DNA from: Azospirillum sp. TSO22-1
GTDB taxonomy: Bacteria > Pseudomonadota > Alphaproteobacteria > Azospirillales > Azospirillaceae
Direction of reading: 5' to 3'
DNA: 64,000 bases
Assembly (NCBI RefSeq): GCF_003116015.1
Contig: NZ_LGQZ01000072.1
Span: 1 to 64,000 of the forward strand
The notes under the pieces are model-generated. The model searched no databases and was not told where the DNA came from. It saw only the letters and a list, made by a program, of their open reading frames with translations. The position numbers were made by a program, and so were the translations under genes. Positions 33,820-42,131 of the stretch are shown one piece after another; the stretch's first letter is position 1, and the number at the start of each line of letters is the position of its first letter.

Positions 33820-35882
33820 CCGCGGCGCCCTGGTTCCACCAGCTCGCCCCCGTCCACCGGGTACCCGGCCGGCTGCGGCTGCGCTACGCCTGCCGGCCCG
33901 GAACGCCCGCGGACGAGGCGACGCTCCGCCGTGCGGTGGAGCGCCTGGATGGGGTGGAGGCGGTGCGGGTGAACGCCGCCGCGCGCTCGCTGGTCGTCCA
34001 TCACGACCGCAGTGCCGACGACGCGGCGCTGGCCGCCGCCATCGCCGCGCTGCCCGCGCCGGCCGAGACGGGCAAGGCCGGCGATGCCCCGGACGGCGCG
34101 CAGCTGGTGCGCAGCCTCGCCACGCTGCTGGGCGGCTTTCTGCTGCCGATGCCGCTGCGCCTGCCGGTGTCGCTGGCCGCGGCGCTGCCGCTGCTGCGGC
34201 AGGCGGCGGGGATCTACCGGCGCGAGGGCGTCACCTCGCACGTGCTGGAGGCGATGGCGGTGTCCATCTCGCTGGCGCGCAGCGACTTCATTGCCGCCAA
34301 CACCACCACCTTCATGCTCGCCCTCGGCGAGTACCTGGAGGAGTCCATCGCCCGCCGGTCCGACGAGCTGCTGAAGCACCTGCTGCGCCCGGCGAGCGAC
34401 GAGGTGTGGGTATTGCGCGATGGCGTGGAGGTGCTGGTGCCCGCCGCCTCGGTGGCGGTGGGCGACTCCGTCGTGGTCGGGGCGGGCGCGGTGATTCCGG
34501 TGGACGGCACCGTGCTGAGCGGCAGCGCCACCGTCAACCAGGCGGCGATGACCGGGGAGAGCGTGTCGGCGGCCAAGGAGCGCGGCGACACCGTGCTGTC
34601 CGGCACGCTGATGGAGGACGGCCGGCTGGTCGTCTACGCCGAGCAGGTCGGCAGCCACACCGCCGCCGCCCGCATCGCCGACTACGTCGAGCAGTCGCTG
34701 ACCGCCAAGAGCGAGGCGCAGCTGGAGGCCGCCCGCCTCGCCGACCGGCTGGTGCCGACGGTGCTGAAGCTGGCCGGAGCGTCGGCGGTGCTGACCGGCG
34801 ACTGGCGCAGCGCCGCCTCGGTGCTGCAGGCGGACTATTCCTGCGCGCTGAAGCTGGCCACGCCGGTCGCCTTCAAGTCGGCCATGTACGGCGCCGGCAA
34901 GGCCGGCATCCTGGTCAAGGGCGCCAGCGCGCTGGAGCGGCTGGCCCAGGCCGATACCTTCATCTTCGACAAGACCGGCACGCTGACCACCGGCGTGCTG
35001 GACGTGACGGACTCCATCACCTTCGACAAGGCCTACAGCCCGGAGGATCTGATCTGCCTGGCCGCCTCGGTGGAGGAGCACTACTTCCACCCGCTCGCCA
35101 TGGCGGTGGTGGCGGCGGCGCGGGAGACCACCCTCAACCGCCATTTCGACCACCAGGAGGTGCAGTTCATCGTCGCCCACGGAGTCGCCAGCGTCATCGA
35201 CGGCCAGCGCATCGTCGTCGGCTCGCGCCACTTCGTCGAGGAGGACGAGGCCATCGACTGCCGAGCGCACGACGCGACGGTCGCCCGCCTGTACCAGGAG
35301 GGCAAGACGCTGCTGTTCATCGGCTTCGGCGGCCGGCTGGTCGGCATCCTGGCGCTGAAGGACAGCGTGCGCGCCGCCAGCGCTGCCACCATCGCCCGCC
35401 TGCGCCGCGCCGGGGCCAAGCGGATCCTGCTGCTGACCGGCGACCACCGCGAGCGCGCCGCCGAGATGGCCGACCTCCTCGACCTCGACGACGTCCACGC
35501 CGAGCTGCTGCCCGAGGACAAGGCGCGCATCGTCGAGCGGCTGGCCGGCGAGGGCGCGCGCATCGCCTTCGTCGGCGACGGCATCAACGACGCTCCGGCG
35601 CTGGCCGGCGCGCACGTCGGCATCGCCATGCAGAAGGGCGCCGACATCGCCCGCCTGACCGCCGACATCGCGCTGCTGGAGGACCGTATCGAGCGGGTCG
35701 CCGACGCCAAGGAGGCCGCCAACGCCGCCATGGCGCTGATCGCCACCAATTACCGCCTGACGGTGGGCCTGAACACGGCGATCCTCGGCGCGGCCGCGCT
35801 CAACCTGCTGTCGCCGGTCGCCACGGCGGTCCTGCACAACGGCACCACCATCGGCATCCTGCTGAACGCGCTCCGGCGCTGA
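33816..35882 (+). CDS. fezB: P1B-type ATPase with SCALKLATP motif (ferrosome FezB-like)
   Basis: 688 residues. The N-terminal HMA-like domain has PGRLRLR (17-23) in place of CxxC. The core motifs are complete: TGES (246-249), DKTGT (385-389), an HP motif in HYFHPLA, and GDGINDAPAL. The transport motif is SCALKLATP (342-350) where copper and zinc pumps have CPC and CPx types, so the metal differs. This matches what I know of the P1B-6 group, whose members in ferrosome loci are named FezB and load iron into storage compartments. It ends the six-gene operon. The symbol is a proposal; the ATPase family is certain. Confidence 0.75.
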   Translation: MTAAPWFHQLAPVHRVPGRLRLRYACRPGTPADEATLRRAVERLDGVEAVRVNAAARSLVVHHDRSADDAALAAAIAALPAPAETGKAGDAPDGAQLVRSLATLLGGFLLPMPLRLPVSLAAALPLLRQAAGIYRREGVTSHVLEAMAVSISLARSDFIAANTTTFMLALGEYLEESIARRSDELLKHLLRPASDEVWVLRDGVEVLVPAASVAVGDSVVVGAGAVIPVDGTVLSGSATVNQAAMTGESVSAAKERGDTVLSGTLMEDGRLVVYAEQVGSHTAAARIADYVEQSLTAKSEAQLEAARLADRLVPTVLKLAGASAVLTGDWRSAASVLQADYSCALKLATPVAFKSAMYGAGKAGILVKGASALERLAQADTFIFDKTGTLTTGVLDVTDSITFDKAYSPEDLICLAASVEEHYFHPLAMAVVAAARETTLNRHFDHQEVQFIVAHGVASVIDGQRIVVGSRHFVEEDEAIDCRAHDATVARLYQEGKTLLFIGFGGRLVGILALKDSVRAASAATIARLRRAGAKRILLLTGDHRERAAEMADLLDLDDVHAELLPEDKARIVERLAGEGARIAFVGDGINDAPALAGAHVGIAMQKGADIARLTADIALLEDRIERVADAKEAANAAMALIATNYRLTVGLNTAILGAAALNLLSPVATAVLHNGTTIGILLNALRR

Positions 35883-36593
35883 CTATCGCCGCAGGGTCAC
35901 GACGAGGACGTCGCGATGGGCCGGCCGTGTCGGGTCCACCGGAACCACCGGCGTCACGCCGTGAAAGACACGCCCGTCATCGACGACGGCCACATCCATG
36001 GGCGACGTGAGGGTGAAACTTCCAAGCGTACGTCCGGCCGCATCCAGAATCGTCGTCGTGCCGCGCGCAACGTTCTCACGCTGAACGAGCATGACGAGAA
36101 CCCAATCCACGCCGTCCCGATGCATGCCTTCCGGTGTGGGGCAGCCTGGCTGGGCGGGACTGGCCTCGATCCGGAACTGGTGGACTTCCGCGTGCCATGC
36201 CGGCGGGCGAATCTCCACAGGGGTGAGGGGATCGAAGAGTTCGAAGCCGGTTCGCAGGACCGCCTGCATGACCGCATGACCGGCCATGGCCTCGTCGACC
36301 GGGTCGAACCACCGCTCGATGCCGCCGTTCAGCCGGTTGTAGTCCCGGCTCTGGTAATGCGGCTGGTGCGGCTTTCGCACGGCCCCGTGCCGCGACAGCG
36401 AAAAACAGGCATGGCGCCTCCGGCGGTAACGCCCGCCGTCGGCCATGTAGGTGTCCAACCCGAGATCGTCCCAACTGCGGCTGAACCCTTCCCAATCCCG
36501 CGAACCCGCCGCGGCGAGCAAACCCTCCACAGTGGACGCGGGCACGAAGGAAAAGCCGTCGGCGGTGATCGCTTGCTGAATGCGGTGGAGCAT
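35883..36593 (-). CDS. 2OG-Fe dioxygenase family protein (2OG-Fe_Oxy_2)
   Basis: 236 residues from ATG 36593; GTG 36602 is an alternative. The iron-binding pattern is HRDG (HxD) with a distal His in VFHGVTPV and the 2-oxoglutarate Arg in RDVLVVTL, as in the BsmA/isoleucine-hydroxylase family. These enzymes use iron, oxygen and 2-oxoglutarate to hydroxylate amino acids or related compounds. The stop is next to the ATPase stop, tail to tail. The substrate is unknown. Confidence 0.85.
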   Translation of the reverse strand: MLHRIQQAITADGFSFVPASTVEGLLAAAGSRDWEGFSRSWDDLGLDTYMADGGRYRRRRHACFSLSRHGAVRKPHQPHYQSRDYNRLNGGIERWFDPVDEAMAGHAVMQAVLRTGFELFDPLTPVEIRPPAWHAEVHQFRIEASPAQPGCPTPEGMHRDGVDWVLVMLVQRENVARGTTTILDAAGRTLGSFTLTSPMDVAVVDDGRVFHGVTPVVPVDPTRPAHRDVLVVTLRR

Positions 36594-36684
36594 ACTCACC
36601 ACGACAACCTTACTTGGGCCGATGGCGATCGGCGCCGTCGGCCGAGGTTAAGGCAAAGCGGCGCCGATGCACAATCCCACAAGG

Positions 36685-37083
36685 CTAACGCACACTCTCC
36701 ACCTTCAGTCGGCGCCACGCTCCCATGCGGGTCTTCCAGCCGATGCTCTGGCCGGTGTGAAGGCCGACCAGCGCCGCACCCACCGGCGTCATAATGGACA
36801 GCCGGTAACGCATTGCATCTTCCTCCACGGGCCACACCAGGGTGACGGTGTGCCGCTGTCTGGTGTCGCAGTCCACGAACGTGACGCGCGAGCCGATGGT
36901 AACGGTCGACGGCGGCAAGGCATCGTCCGGCACCACGCAGGCGCGGTCCAGCTCACGTTCCAGGAATTCGGCCAGTTCGGGCAGCCGATCCCCGGCGGCG
37001 GCGGCAAGTTCCGACAGCCGCTCCTGAACGGTGTCCGTCAAGGTGATGGCCGGCAATTGGCCCTGGCTCGGCGTCGTGTTCAT
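36685..37083 (-). CDS. Rnk/GreA-like RNA polymerase-binding protein, copy 1
   Basis: 132 residues from ATG 37083. The C-terminal GreA/GreB-type FKBP-like domain is clear (TIGSRVTFVDCDTRQRHTVTLVWP, IMTPVGAALVGLHTGQSIGW). The N-terminal helical part is short, as in Rnk, rather than the full Gre coiled coil. Rnk-type proteins bind RNA polymerase and affect nucleotide metabolism. A paralogue lies just upstream (37120), 36 bases away. Confidence 0.85.
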   Translation of the reverse strand: MNTTPSQGQLPAITLTDTVQERLSELAAAAGDRLPELAEFLERELDRACVVPDDALPPSTVTIGSRVTFVDCDTRQRHTVTLVWPVEEDAMRYRLSIMTPVGAALVGLHTGQSIGWKTRMGAWRRLKVESVR

Positions 37084-37119
37084 GATCCAATCCTGTGGAG
37101 GCAAACAGGGAGAAGCGGC

Positions 37120-37512
37120 TCAGGCCGGCAGGACGCGCTCGACCGAGAGCCAGCGCCGGGTCCCATCCGCATCGACGTAGGGCATCCGGGCTCCTTCGCG
37201 CAGGCCGAGCAGGGCTACGCCCAGAGGCGAGGCGACGGTGACCCGCCCGTCCCCGGGCGGCTGGTCCGGATACGCCAGTTCGCCCCACTCCAGCGGCATG
37301 CCGTCGGCACGGCGGAACAGCACACGGCTGCTCATGCGTACGAGCATCGGGGGCAGATCGCCATCGGAGCGGACGATTGCACGGACCAGCTCCCCGGACA
37401 GGAGCGCCGATACCTCGGGAGCCCGCGCGGCCAACCACTCCGCAGCCCGCAGCAAGCGTCCGTAGTCCGAACGCCCGATCCAGATCAGCGGTCTGTCAGC
37501 TCCCTCGGTCAT
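37120..37512 (-). CDS. Rnk/GreA-like RNA polymerase-binding protein, copy 2
   Basis: 130 residues from ATG 37512. It has the same fold pattern as its neighbour: MSSRVLFRRADGMPLEWGELAYP then VASPLGVALLGLREGARMPYV. The two proteins share little identity outside the SP.G.ALLGL motif, so this is an old tandem duplication. It is transcribed away from the glutamate dehydrogenase gene. Confidence 0.83.
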   Translation of the reverse strand: MTEGADRPLIWIGRSDYGRLLRAAEWLAARAPEVSALLSGELVRAIVRSDGDLPPMLVRMSSRVLFRRADGMPLEWGELAYPDQPPGDGRVTVASPLGVALLGLREGARMPYVDADGTRRWLSVERVLPA

Positions 37513-37589
37513 GGATACATCCTCGAATGCGCGGCGGCTGCGGTGCAGGCCACAATGAAGTCTCGTCCACATGCGCCGCCGGACGCCAT

Positions 37590-37603
37590 CCGTATGATTA
37601 CGG
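37590..37603. promoter_or_regulatory. CCGTA...TACGG dyad, site 1
   Basis: The palindrome CCGTATGATTACGG lies in the 293-base region between the divergent Rnk-like gene and the glutamate dehydrogenase gene. A second, tighter dyad of the same half-site is at 37666-37679. Confidence 0.4.
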
Positions 37604-37665
37604 AAAACATGACACAAGCATTCCTGGCGAAAAATATCGTGCAAATCCAAGAACTTGCGCCGGCT

Positions 37666-37679
37666 CCGTAATGTTACGG
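37666..37679. promoter_or_regulatory. CCGTAA..TTACGG dyad, site 2
   Basis: The perfect palindrome CCGTAATGTTACGG is followed by a further TTACGG half-site (37685). It is 127 bases upstream of the dehydrogenase ATG and probably binds a dimeric regulator. Confidence 0.45.
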
Positions 37680-37805
37680 ATATTACGGTCCGGGTTTTTC
37701 CCGATTACAAGAACAGTCCTATGCCTGAGAGGCGGCAAGCGGAACCTTCCCCATGCTTGCAGCCCGCCTTCGGCGCTCCTGACCGAGACGACAAGGGACG
37801 AAACG

Positions 37806-39065
37806 ATGGACGATCTGCTTTCGGGGGCACTGAGCCGCCTGGACGAGGCCGCGAAGCACGTGGACGTGGATTCCGAGGTCCTTGAGAAGCTGAAATACCC
37901 AAAGGAAACCCTGAGCGTCCGCCTGTCCGTGCGCATGGACGATGGATCGCGCCGCTCGTTCCCCGCCTGGCGCTGCCGCTATGACGACACCCGCGGCCCG
38001 ACCAAGGGCGGCATCCGCTTCCATCCGAGTTCCAACGTGGAGGAGGTGACCACGCTGGCGTTCTGGATGACGTTCAAGTGCGCGGTGATGAACCTGCCCT
38101 ATGGCGGCGGCAAGGGCGCGGTGAAGGTGGACCCGCACAGCCTCTCCAAGTCCGAGCTGGAGCGCCTGTCGCGGTCCTACGTGCAGGCCTTCGCCGGCAT
38201 GATCGGACCCGACCGCGACATCCCGGCCCCGGACGTCTACACCAATGCCATGATCATGGGATGGATGGCCGACGAGTACAGTTCCATCGTCCGCCAGCCG
38301 AGCCCGGCCGTCATCACCGGCAAGCCCCTGCCGCTCGGCGGCTCCCTGGGGCGCGACGATGCGACGGCGCGCGGTGGCTTCTACCTGCTCAAGCATCTGG
38401 AAACGGATCTGGGCTTGGCCGGCACGGCCAAGCGCGTGGTGGTCCAGGGCTACGGCAACGCGGGATTCCACATCGCCCGCCTGCTGCACGCGGACGGCTA
38501 TCGCATCGTCGGCCTGTCGGATTCGCGGGGAGCCATCGTCTGCGAGCACGGGCTGGATCCGCACGCGGTGCAGGCGGCGAAGGAGCGCGGCGGCTCCGTG
38601 ACCGCCTACACCGAGGGCGGCGTGCACGCCGTGACCGAGACGGATCTGCTGGGCATGCCCTGCGACGTGCTGGTCCCCGCGGCCCTGGAGGACCAGATCC
38701 ACAAGGGCAACGCCGGCCACATCAAGGCCCGCATCGTCCTCGAACTCGCCAACGGCCCGATCACCCCCGAGGCCGACCGCATCCTGGAGAAGGCGGGCGT
38801 CATCGTCCTGCCCGACATCCTGGCGAACGCCGGCGGCGTGACGGTCTCCTACTTCGAGTGGGTGCAGAACCGCCAGGGCTACTACTGGAACCTGGAGGAG
38901 ATCCACGACCGCCTCCGCGCGATCATGGAGACCGAGGGCCGCCGGGTGTGGAGCATGCGCACGGGCAAGGGCATCTCCATGCGCACGGCGGCCTACGCCC
39001 ACGCGCTGGAGAGGCTGTCGAGCGCCATCGCCGCGCACGGCACGCAGCCGTTCTTCATCGGTTGA
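37806..39065 (+). CDS. Glu/Leu/Phe/Val-type glutamate dehydrogenase
   Basis: 419 residues from ATG 37806. Catalytic and substrate motifs are present: KGGIRFHP, FKCAVMNLPYGGGKGAVKVDP, and DIPAPDVYTNAMIMGWM. The cofactor fold begins VVVQGYGNAG. It interconverts glutamate and 2-oxoglutarate plus ammonia; the ~420-residue length matches the NAD-dependent hexameric class. The upstream region carries two palindromic sites, so expression is probably regulated by nutrient or redox state. Confidence 0.93.
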   Translation: MDDLLSGALSRLDEAAKHVDVDSEVLEKLKYPKETLSVRLSVRMDDGSRRSFPAWRCRYDDTRGPTKGGIRFHPSSNVEEVTTLAFWMTFKCAVMNLPYGGGKGAVKVDPHSLSKSELERLSRSYVQAFAGMIGPDRDIPAPDVYTNAMIMGWMADEYSSIVRQPSPAVITGKPLPLGGSLGRDDATARGGFYLLKHLETDLGLAGTAKRVVVQGYGNAGFHIARLLHADGYRIVGLSDSRGAIVCEHGLDPHAVQAAKERGGSVTAYTEGGVHAVTETDLLGMPCDVLVPAALEDQIHKGNAGHIKARIVLELANGPITPEADRILEKAGVIVLPDILANAGGVTVSYFEWVQNRQGYYWNLEEIHDRLRAIMETEGRRVWSMRTGKGISMRTAAYAHALERLSSAIAAHGTQPFFIG

Positions 39066-39182
39066 GCGGAACCGCTCAGGGAAGGGGGCCGCCGGGCTCC
39101 CTTCCGTGCAGTGGGCGAGCATCCCGCGCAGCGGTATAGTCCGGGCCTGCCCACCCGTCCCGTCCGAAAGACTGTCCTGGAA

Positions 39183-40832
39183 ATGCCTTTCCCGTCCGCC
39201 AGCAGGGCCCTGGATGCGCCGCTCCCGGCCATGCCGACCGGCCGCGACATGCTCGTGCTGTCGCTCGCCTTCCTGGCGGCCTACCTGCCCATCGACTGGC
39301 TGACCTTCATCCACGCGCGGCCGAGCCTGAACATCACCCCGTGGAATCCGCCGGCCGGCCTGTACGTGGCCCTGCTGCTGTGGACCGGGGTGCGCGGTGC
39401 GCCGATGGTCTTCGCCATGCTGGTGCTGGCCGACCTGGTGGTGCGCGGGCATCCGGCGTCGACCGCGTCGCTGCTGCTCTCGAACCTCGTCATCGTCGCG
39501 GGGTACGGCGGCGCCGCCCAGATCCTGCGCCGCCGGGTGTCGATCGATCTGGCCCTGAACCGGGTGCGCGACGTCGGCAGGCTGGTCGGCGTCACCTTCC
39601 TGAGCGCCGCCGTGGTGGCGCCCGCCTTCGTCGGCGTGTTCGTCCTGGATGGCGCCCTCGCGGCGGCCGACCTTCCGATGCTGGCCTTCCAGTACTGGCT
39701 GGGCGATGTGATCGGCATCGCCGTGGTCACGCCGTTCCTGCTCCTCCTCTACGGGCCGGAACGCACACCCGCCTGGAGTCTGCCGACGGTGCCCTCCGCG
39801 GTTCAGACGGCGGCCATCACAGCGGCCCTGGTGATCGTCTTCCTGCCCATCGGCAACGACCAGTTCAACCTGTTCTACGTCCTGTTCCTGCCGTTGGTCT
39901 GGGTCGCCGTATCGCACGGCCTGTCGGGAGCGGTTCTGGCTGCCCTGACCATCCAGATCGGCCTGATTGCCGGCCTGCAGGTCATCGGGTTCCCCCTGCA
40001 CGCCGTCGTCTATCACCAGACCCTGATGCTGGCGCTGGCGATCACCGCCCTGTTCCTCGGCGCTCTGGTCAGCGAGCGGCGCGAGGTCGAGGCGCGGCTG
40101 CGCGAGCACGAGGCCGAACTGGCCCACGCCGCCCGGCTGGCGGTGACCGGCGAGATGGCGTCCGCCCTGGCCCACGAATTGAACCAGCCGCTGCTGGCGG
40201 CCATCAGCTACGCACGCGCCGCTCAGCGGGTTCTGGACAGCAGCGACACCCCACCACGCGCCCAGGACCTCATCGACAAGGCGGTGCGCCAGGCGGAGCG
40301 GGCCGGCGAGGTCATCCGCGGCCTGCGCACCTTCCTGCGCAAGGGCACGCCGCAGCTGGCGCCGGAACCGGCTGCCGACGTGGTGCGCGAGACCCTGGCG
40401 CTGGTGCGGGCGGATGCCTCTTACAACCGGGTCGTTTTGCGGGTGGACATGGCCGAACCGCTGCCGCCGGTGCTGTGTGACCGCGTCCAAATCGAGCAAG
40501 TGCTCCTCAATCTCGTGCACAACAGCATCGAAGCCATCGCGGCGGCCGGCAGCCCGGTCCGCGAGGTCATCCTCCGCGTCCGTGCCGAGGCGCACGATGG
40601 CCTGATCTTCGACGTCGAGGACACCGGCCCCGGTGTCGCCGCCGACATGGTCGAGCGCCTGTATTCGCCGTTCGCAACCACGAAGTCGGCGGGCATGGGG
40701 CTCGGCCTGCCGATTTGCCGCTCCATCGTCGAAGGCCATGGCGGCTGGCTGCGGCTGGCCCGCACCTCGGCGGCTGGCTCCGTCTTCCAGGTGTTCCTCC
40801 CCGCGGCACCGGAAAGTCCGTCCGCCCCATGA
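39183..40832 (+). CDS. MASE1-domain sensor histidine kinase
   Basis: 549 residues from ATG 39183. About eight membrane helices with the MASE1 pattern (NITPWNPPAGLYVALLLW, YWLGDVIGIAVVTPFLLLL) occupy residues 20-295. The kinase part has the phosphoacceptor ALAHELNQPLLA, the N-box LVHNSIEAI, the G1 box DTGPGV and the G2 box GMGLGLPICRSI, and is of the FixL/DctB class. It is translationally coupled (ATGA) to the FixJ-type regulator gene and forms a two-component pair with it. Confidence 0.92.
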   Translation: MPFPSASRALDAPLPAMPTGRDMLVLSLAFLAAYLPIDWLTFIHARPSLNITPWNPPAGLYVALLLWTGVRGAPMVFAMLVLADLVVRGHPASTASLLLSNLVIVAGYGGAAQILRRRVSIDLALNRVRDVGRLVGVTFLSAAVVAPAFVGVFVLDGALAAADLPMLAFQYWLGDVIGIAVVTPFLLLLYGPERTPAWSLPTVPSAVQTAAITAALVIVFLPIGNDQFNLFYVLFLPLVWVAVSHGLSGAVLAALTIQIGLIAGLQVIGFPLHAVVYHQTLMLALAITALFLGALVSERREVEARLREHEAELAHAARLAVTGEMASALAHELNQPLLAAISYARAAQRVLDSSDTPPRAQDLIDKAVRQAERAGEVIRGLRTFLRKGTPQLAPEPAADVVRETLALVRADASYNRVVLRVDMAEPLPPVLCDRVQIEQVLLNLVHNSIEAIAAAGSPVREVILRVRAEAHDGLIFDVEDTGPGVAADMVERLYSPFATTKSAGMGLGLPICRSIVEGHGGWLRLARTSAAGSVFQVFLPAAPESPSAP

Positions 40833-41455
40833 CCGAAGCCCCCGATCCCGCTGCCGTGGAACCCGTCGTCTTCATCATCGACGACGACGAGGCCGTGCGC
40901 GACGCCTTGGCCGCCCTGATCGAGGTGGCCGGCCTGTCCGCCCGCACCTTCGCCAGTGCGCTGGAGTTCCTGCACCGCTACAGCCCGGAGCAGCCGGGCT
41001 GCGTCGTGGCCGATCTGCGCATGCCCTTCATGGACGGCCTCGAGCTTCAGGAAGAGCTGTCGCGGCGTGGCGGCAGCCTTCCGCTCATCATCATCACCGC
41101 CCACGGCGAAGTGAGCTCCGCCGTCACCGCCCTGCGGGCCGGCGCGGTCGACTTCCTGGAAAAACCCTTCGATGACGACGTCTTCCTGCGCCGCGTGCAC
41201 GAGGCCCTGCAGCGCGACTTTACCCAGCGCCGCGACCGCTCCGCCGCGGCCTCCGCCCTGGCGAAGCTGGCGCGCCTGAGCCCCCGTGAACGCGACGTCG
41301 CCGGACTGATGGTCGAAGGCTGCTCCAACAAGGCGATCGCGAACCGTTTGGGCATCGGCGTCCGCACGGTGGAAACCCACCGCGCGAACATCCTCGGCAA
41401 ACTTGACATACGCACGGTCCCGGAACTTTTGCGCCTCTGGATGCACGCGCCGTAA
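40829..41455 (+). CDS. FixJ/NodW-type response regulator
   Basis: 208 residues. The receiver domain has the acidic pocket IIDDDEAV, the phosphoacceptor Asp in VVADLRMPFMDG and the Lys in LEKPF. The C-terminal LuxR-type helix-turn-helix is LSPRERDVAGLMVEGCSNKAIANRL. It is coupled to the MASE1 kinase by a 4-base overlap. Targets are unknown; the downstream DUF983 and CcoG genes are candidates by position. Confidence 0.93.
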   Translation: MTEAPDPAAVEPVVFIIDDDEAVRDALAALIEVAGLSARTFASALEFLHRYSPEQPGCVVADLRMPFMDGLELQEELSRRGGSLPLIIITAHGEVSSAVTALRAGAVDFLEKPFDDDVFLRRVHEALQRDFTQRRDRSAAASALAKLARLSPRERDVAGLMVEGCSNKAIANRLGIGVRTVETHRANILGKLDIRTVPELLRLWMHAP

Positions 41456-41528
41456 ACGCCCGCCGCCCCATCGCGTGCATCGTCCTTCCTGCCGTCTGTG
41501 GAGGACGCGCTGTATCTCAGGCAATGGA

Positions 41529-41918
41529 CTACTCGCCGTCCGTTGCGGCAAGGCGCCCTTCTTCAGCCTTGTTGATGTACTGCGAGCACACGAGCCAGCC
41601 CTTCAGAGGGCGCAGCAAGGCGCAGCAGACCCCAATGATGAGCACGGACGTCAGGACTATGTTGATCAGCAGTGGCACGTGCAGCGCGAGCTCCAGCCAA
41701 GCGGCGAAGCCGACGATCGGAAAACTCGCGATGGACATCGCAAAGAACGCCGGGCCATCGGCCGGATCAGCGAACGAGTAGTCGAGCCCGCACACCTCAC
41801 AGCGCGAGGCCAGCTTCAAAAAGCCATCGAAGATGCGCCCCTTGTGGCAGCGTGGACAACGCCCCTTCGTTCCCAGCTCGAAAGACGTCTTCGCGAGGGG
41901 CTGCGGCTCCGTCGTCAT
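41529..41918 (-). CDS. DUF983 membrane protein with zinc-ribbon-like N-terminus
   Basis: 129 residues from ATG 41918. The N-terminus has two CxxC pairs (CPRCHKGRIFDGFLKLASRCEVCGLDY), then two membrane helices (about 55-100). DUF983 proteins often lie near cytochrome oxidase genes, and CcoG is the next gene upstream on the same strand. A role in oxidase assembly is inference. Confidence 0.87.
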   Translation of the reverse strand: MTTEPQPLAKTSFELGTKGRCPRCHKGRIFDGFLKLASRCEVCGLDYSFADPADGPAFFAMSIASFPIVGFAAWLELALHVPLLINIVLTSVLIIGVCCALLRPLKGWLVCSQYINKAEEGRLAATDGE

Positions 41919-41964
41919 GCCATCCTCCAGATTGCCTGCATCATAACCGTCAAACAATGTATGT

Positions 41965-41992
41965 ATTGATTGTGTCGATCGGCACAGTCAAT
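41965..41992. promoter_or_regulatory. 28-base near-perfect palindrome upstream of the DUF983 gene
   Basis: 24 of 28 positions are symmetric: arms ATTGA.TGTG.CGA and TCG.CACA.TCAAT. It lies 46 bases upstream of the DUF983 ATG and 140 bases after the CcoG stop. It has no following T-run and is AT-closed, so it looks like an operator rather than a terminator. Confidence 0.55.
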
Positions 41993-42131
41993 CGGCATGG
42001 CTGCCATCCGGTTTTCACAGGCGATCCAATGCCCAGAGCCGCTTCCTGGCCAGCCTGTCGAGCAGTCCCCGCACGGGGCGCATCGCCTCGGAAGAATTCT
42101 TCATGGCACGAGCTCCTCGTTTCGGGGCGCT

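Noticed and set aside
33816-35882. Copper- or zinc-exporting CopA/ZntA
   Set aside because: The CPC/CPx transport motif and CxxC metal domain of those pumps are absent.
37081-37512. Full-length GreA transcript cleavage factors
   Set aside because: The proteins are too short and lack the acidic coiled-coil tip; Rnk-like is a better fit.
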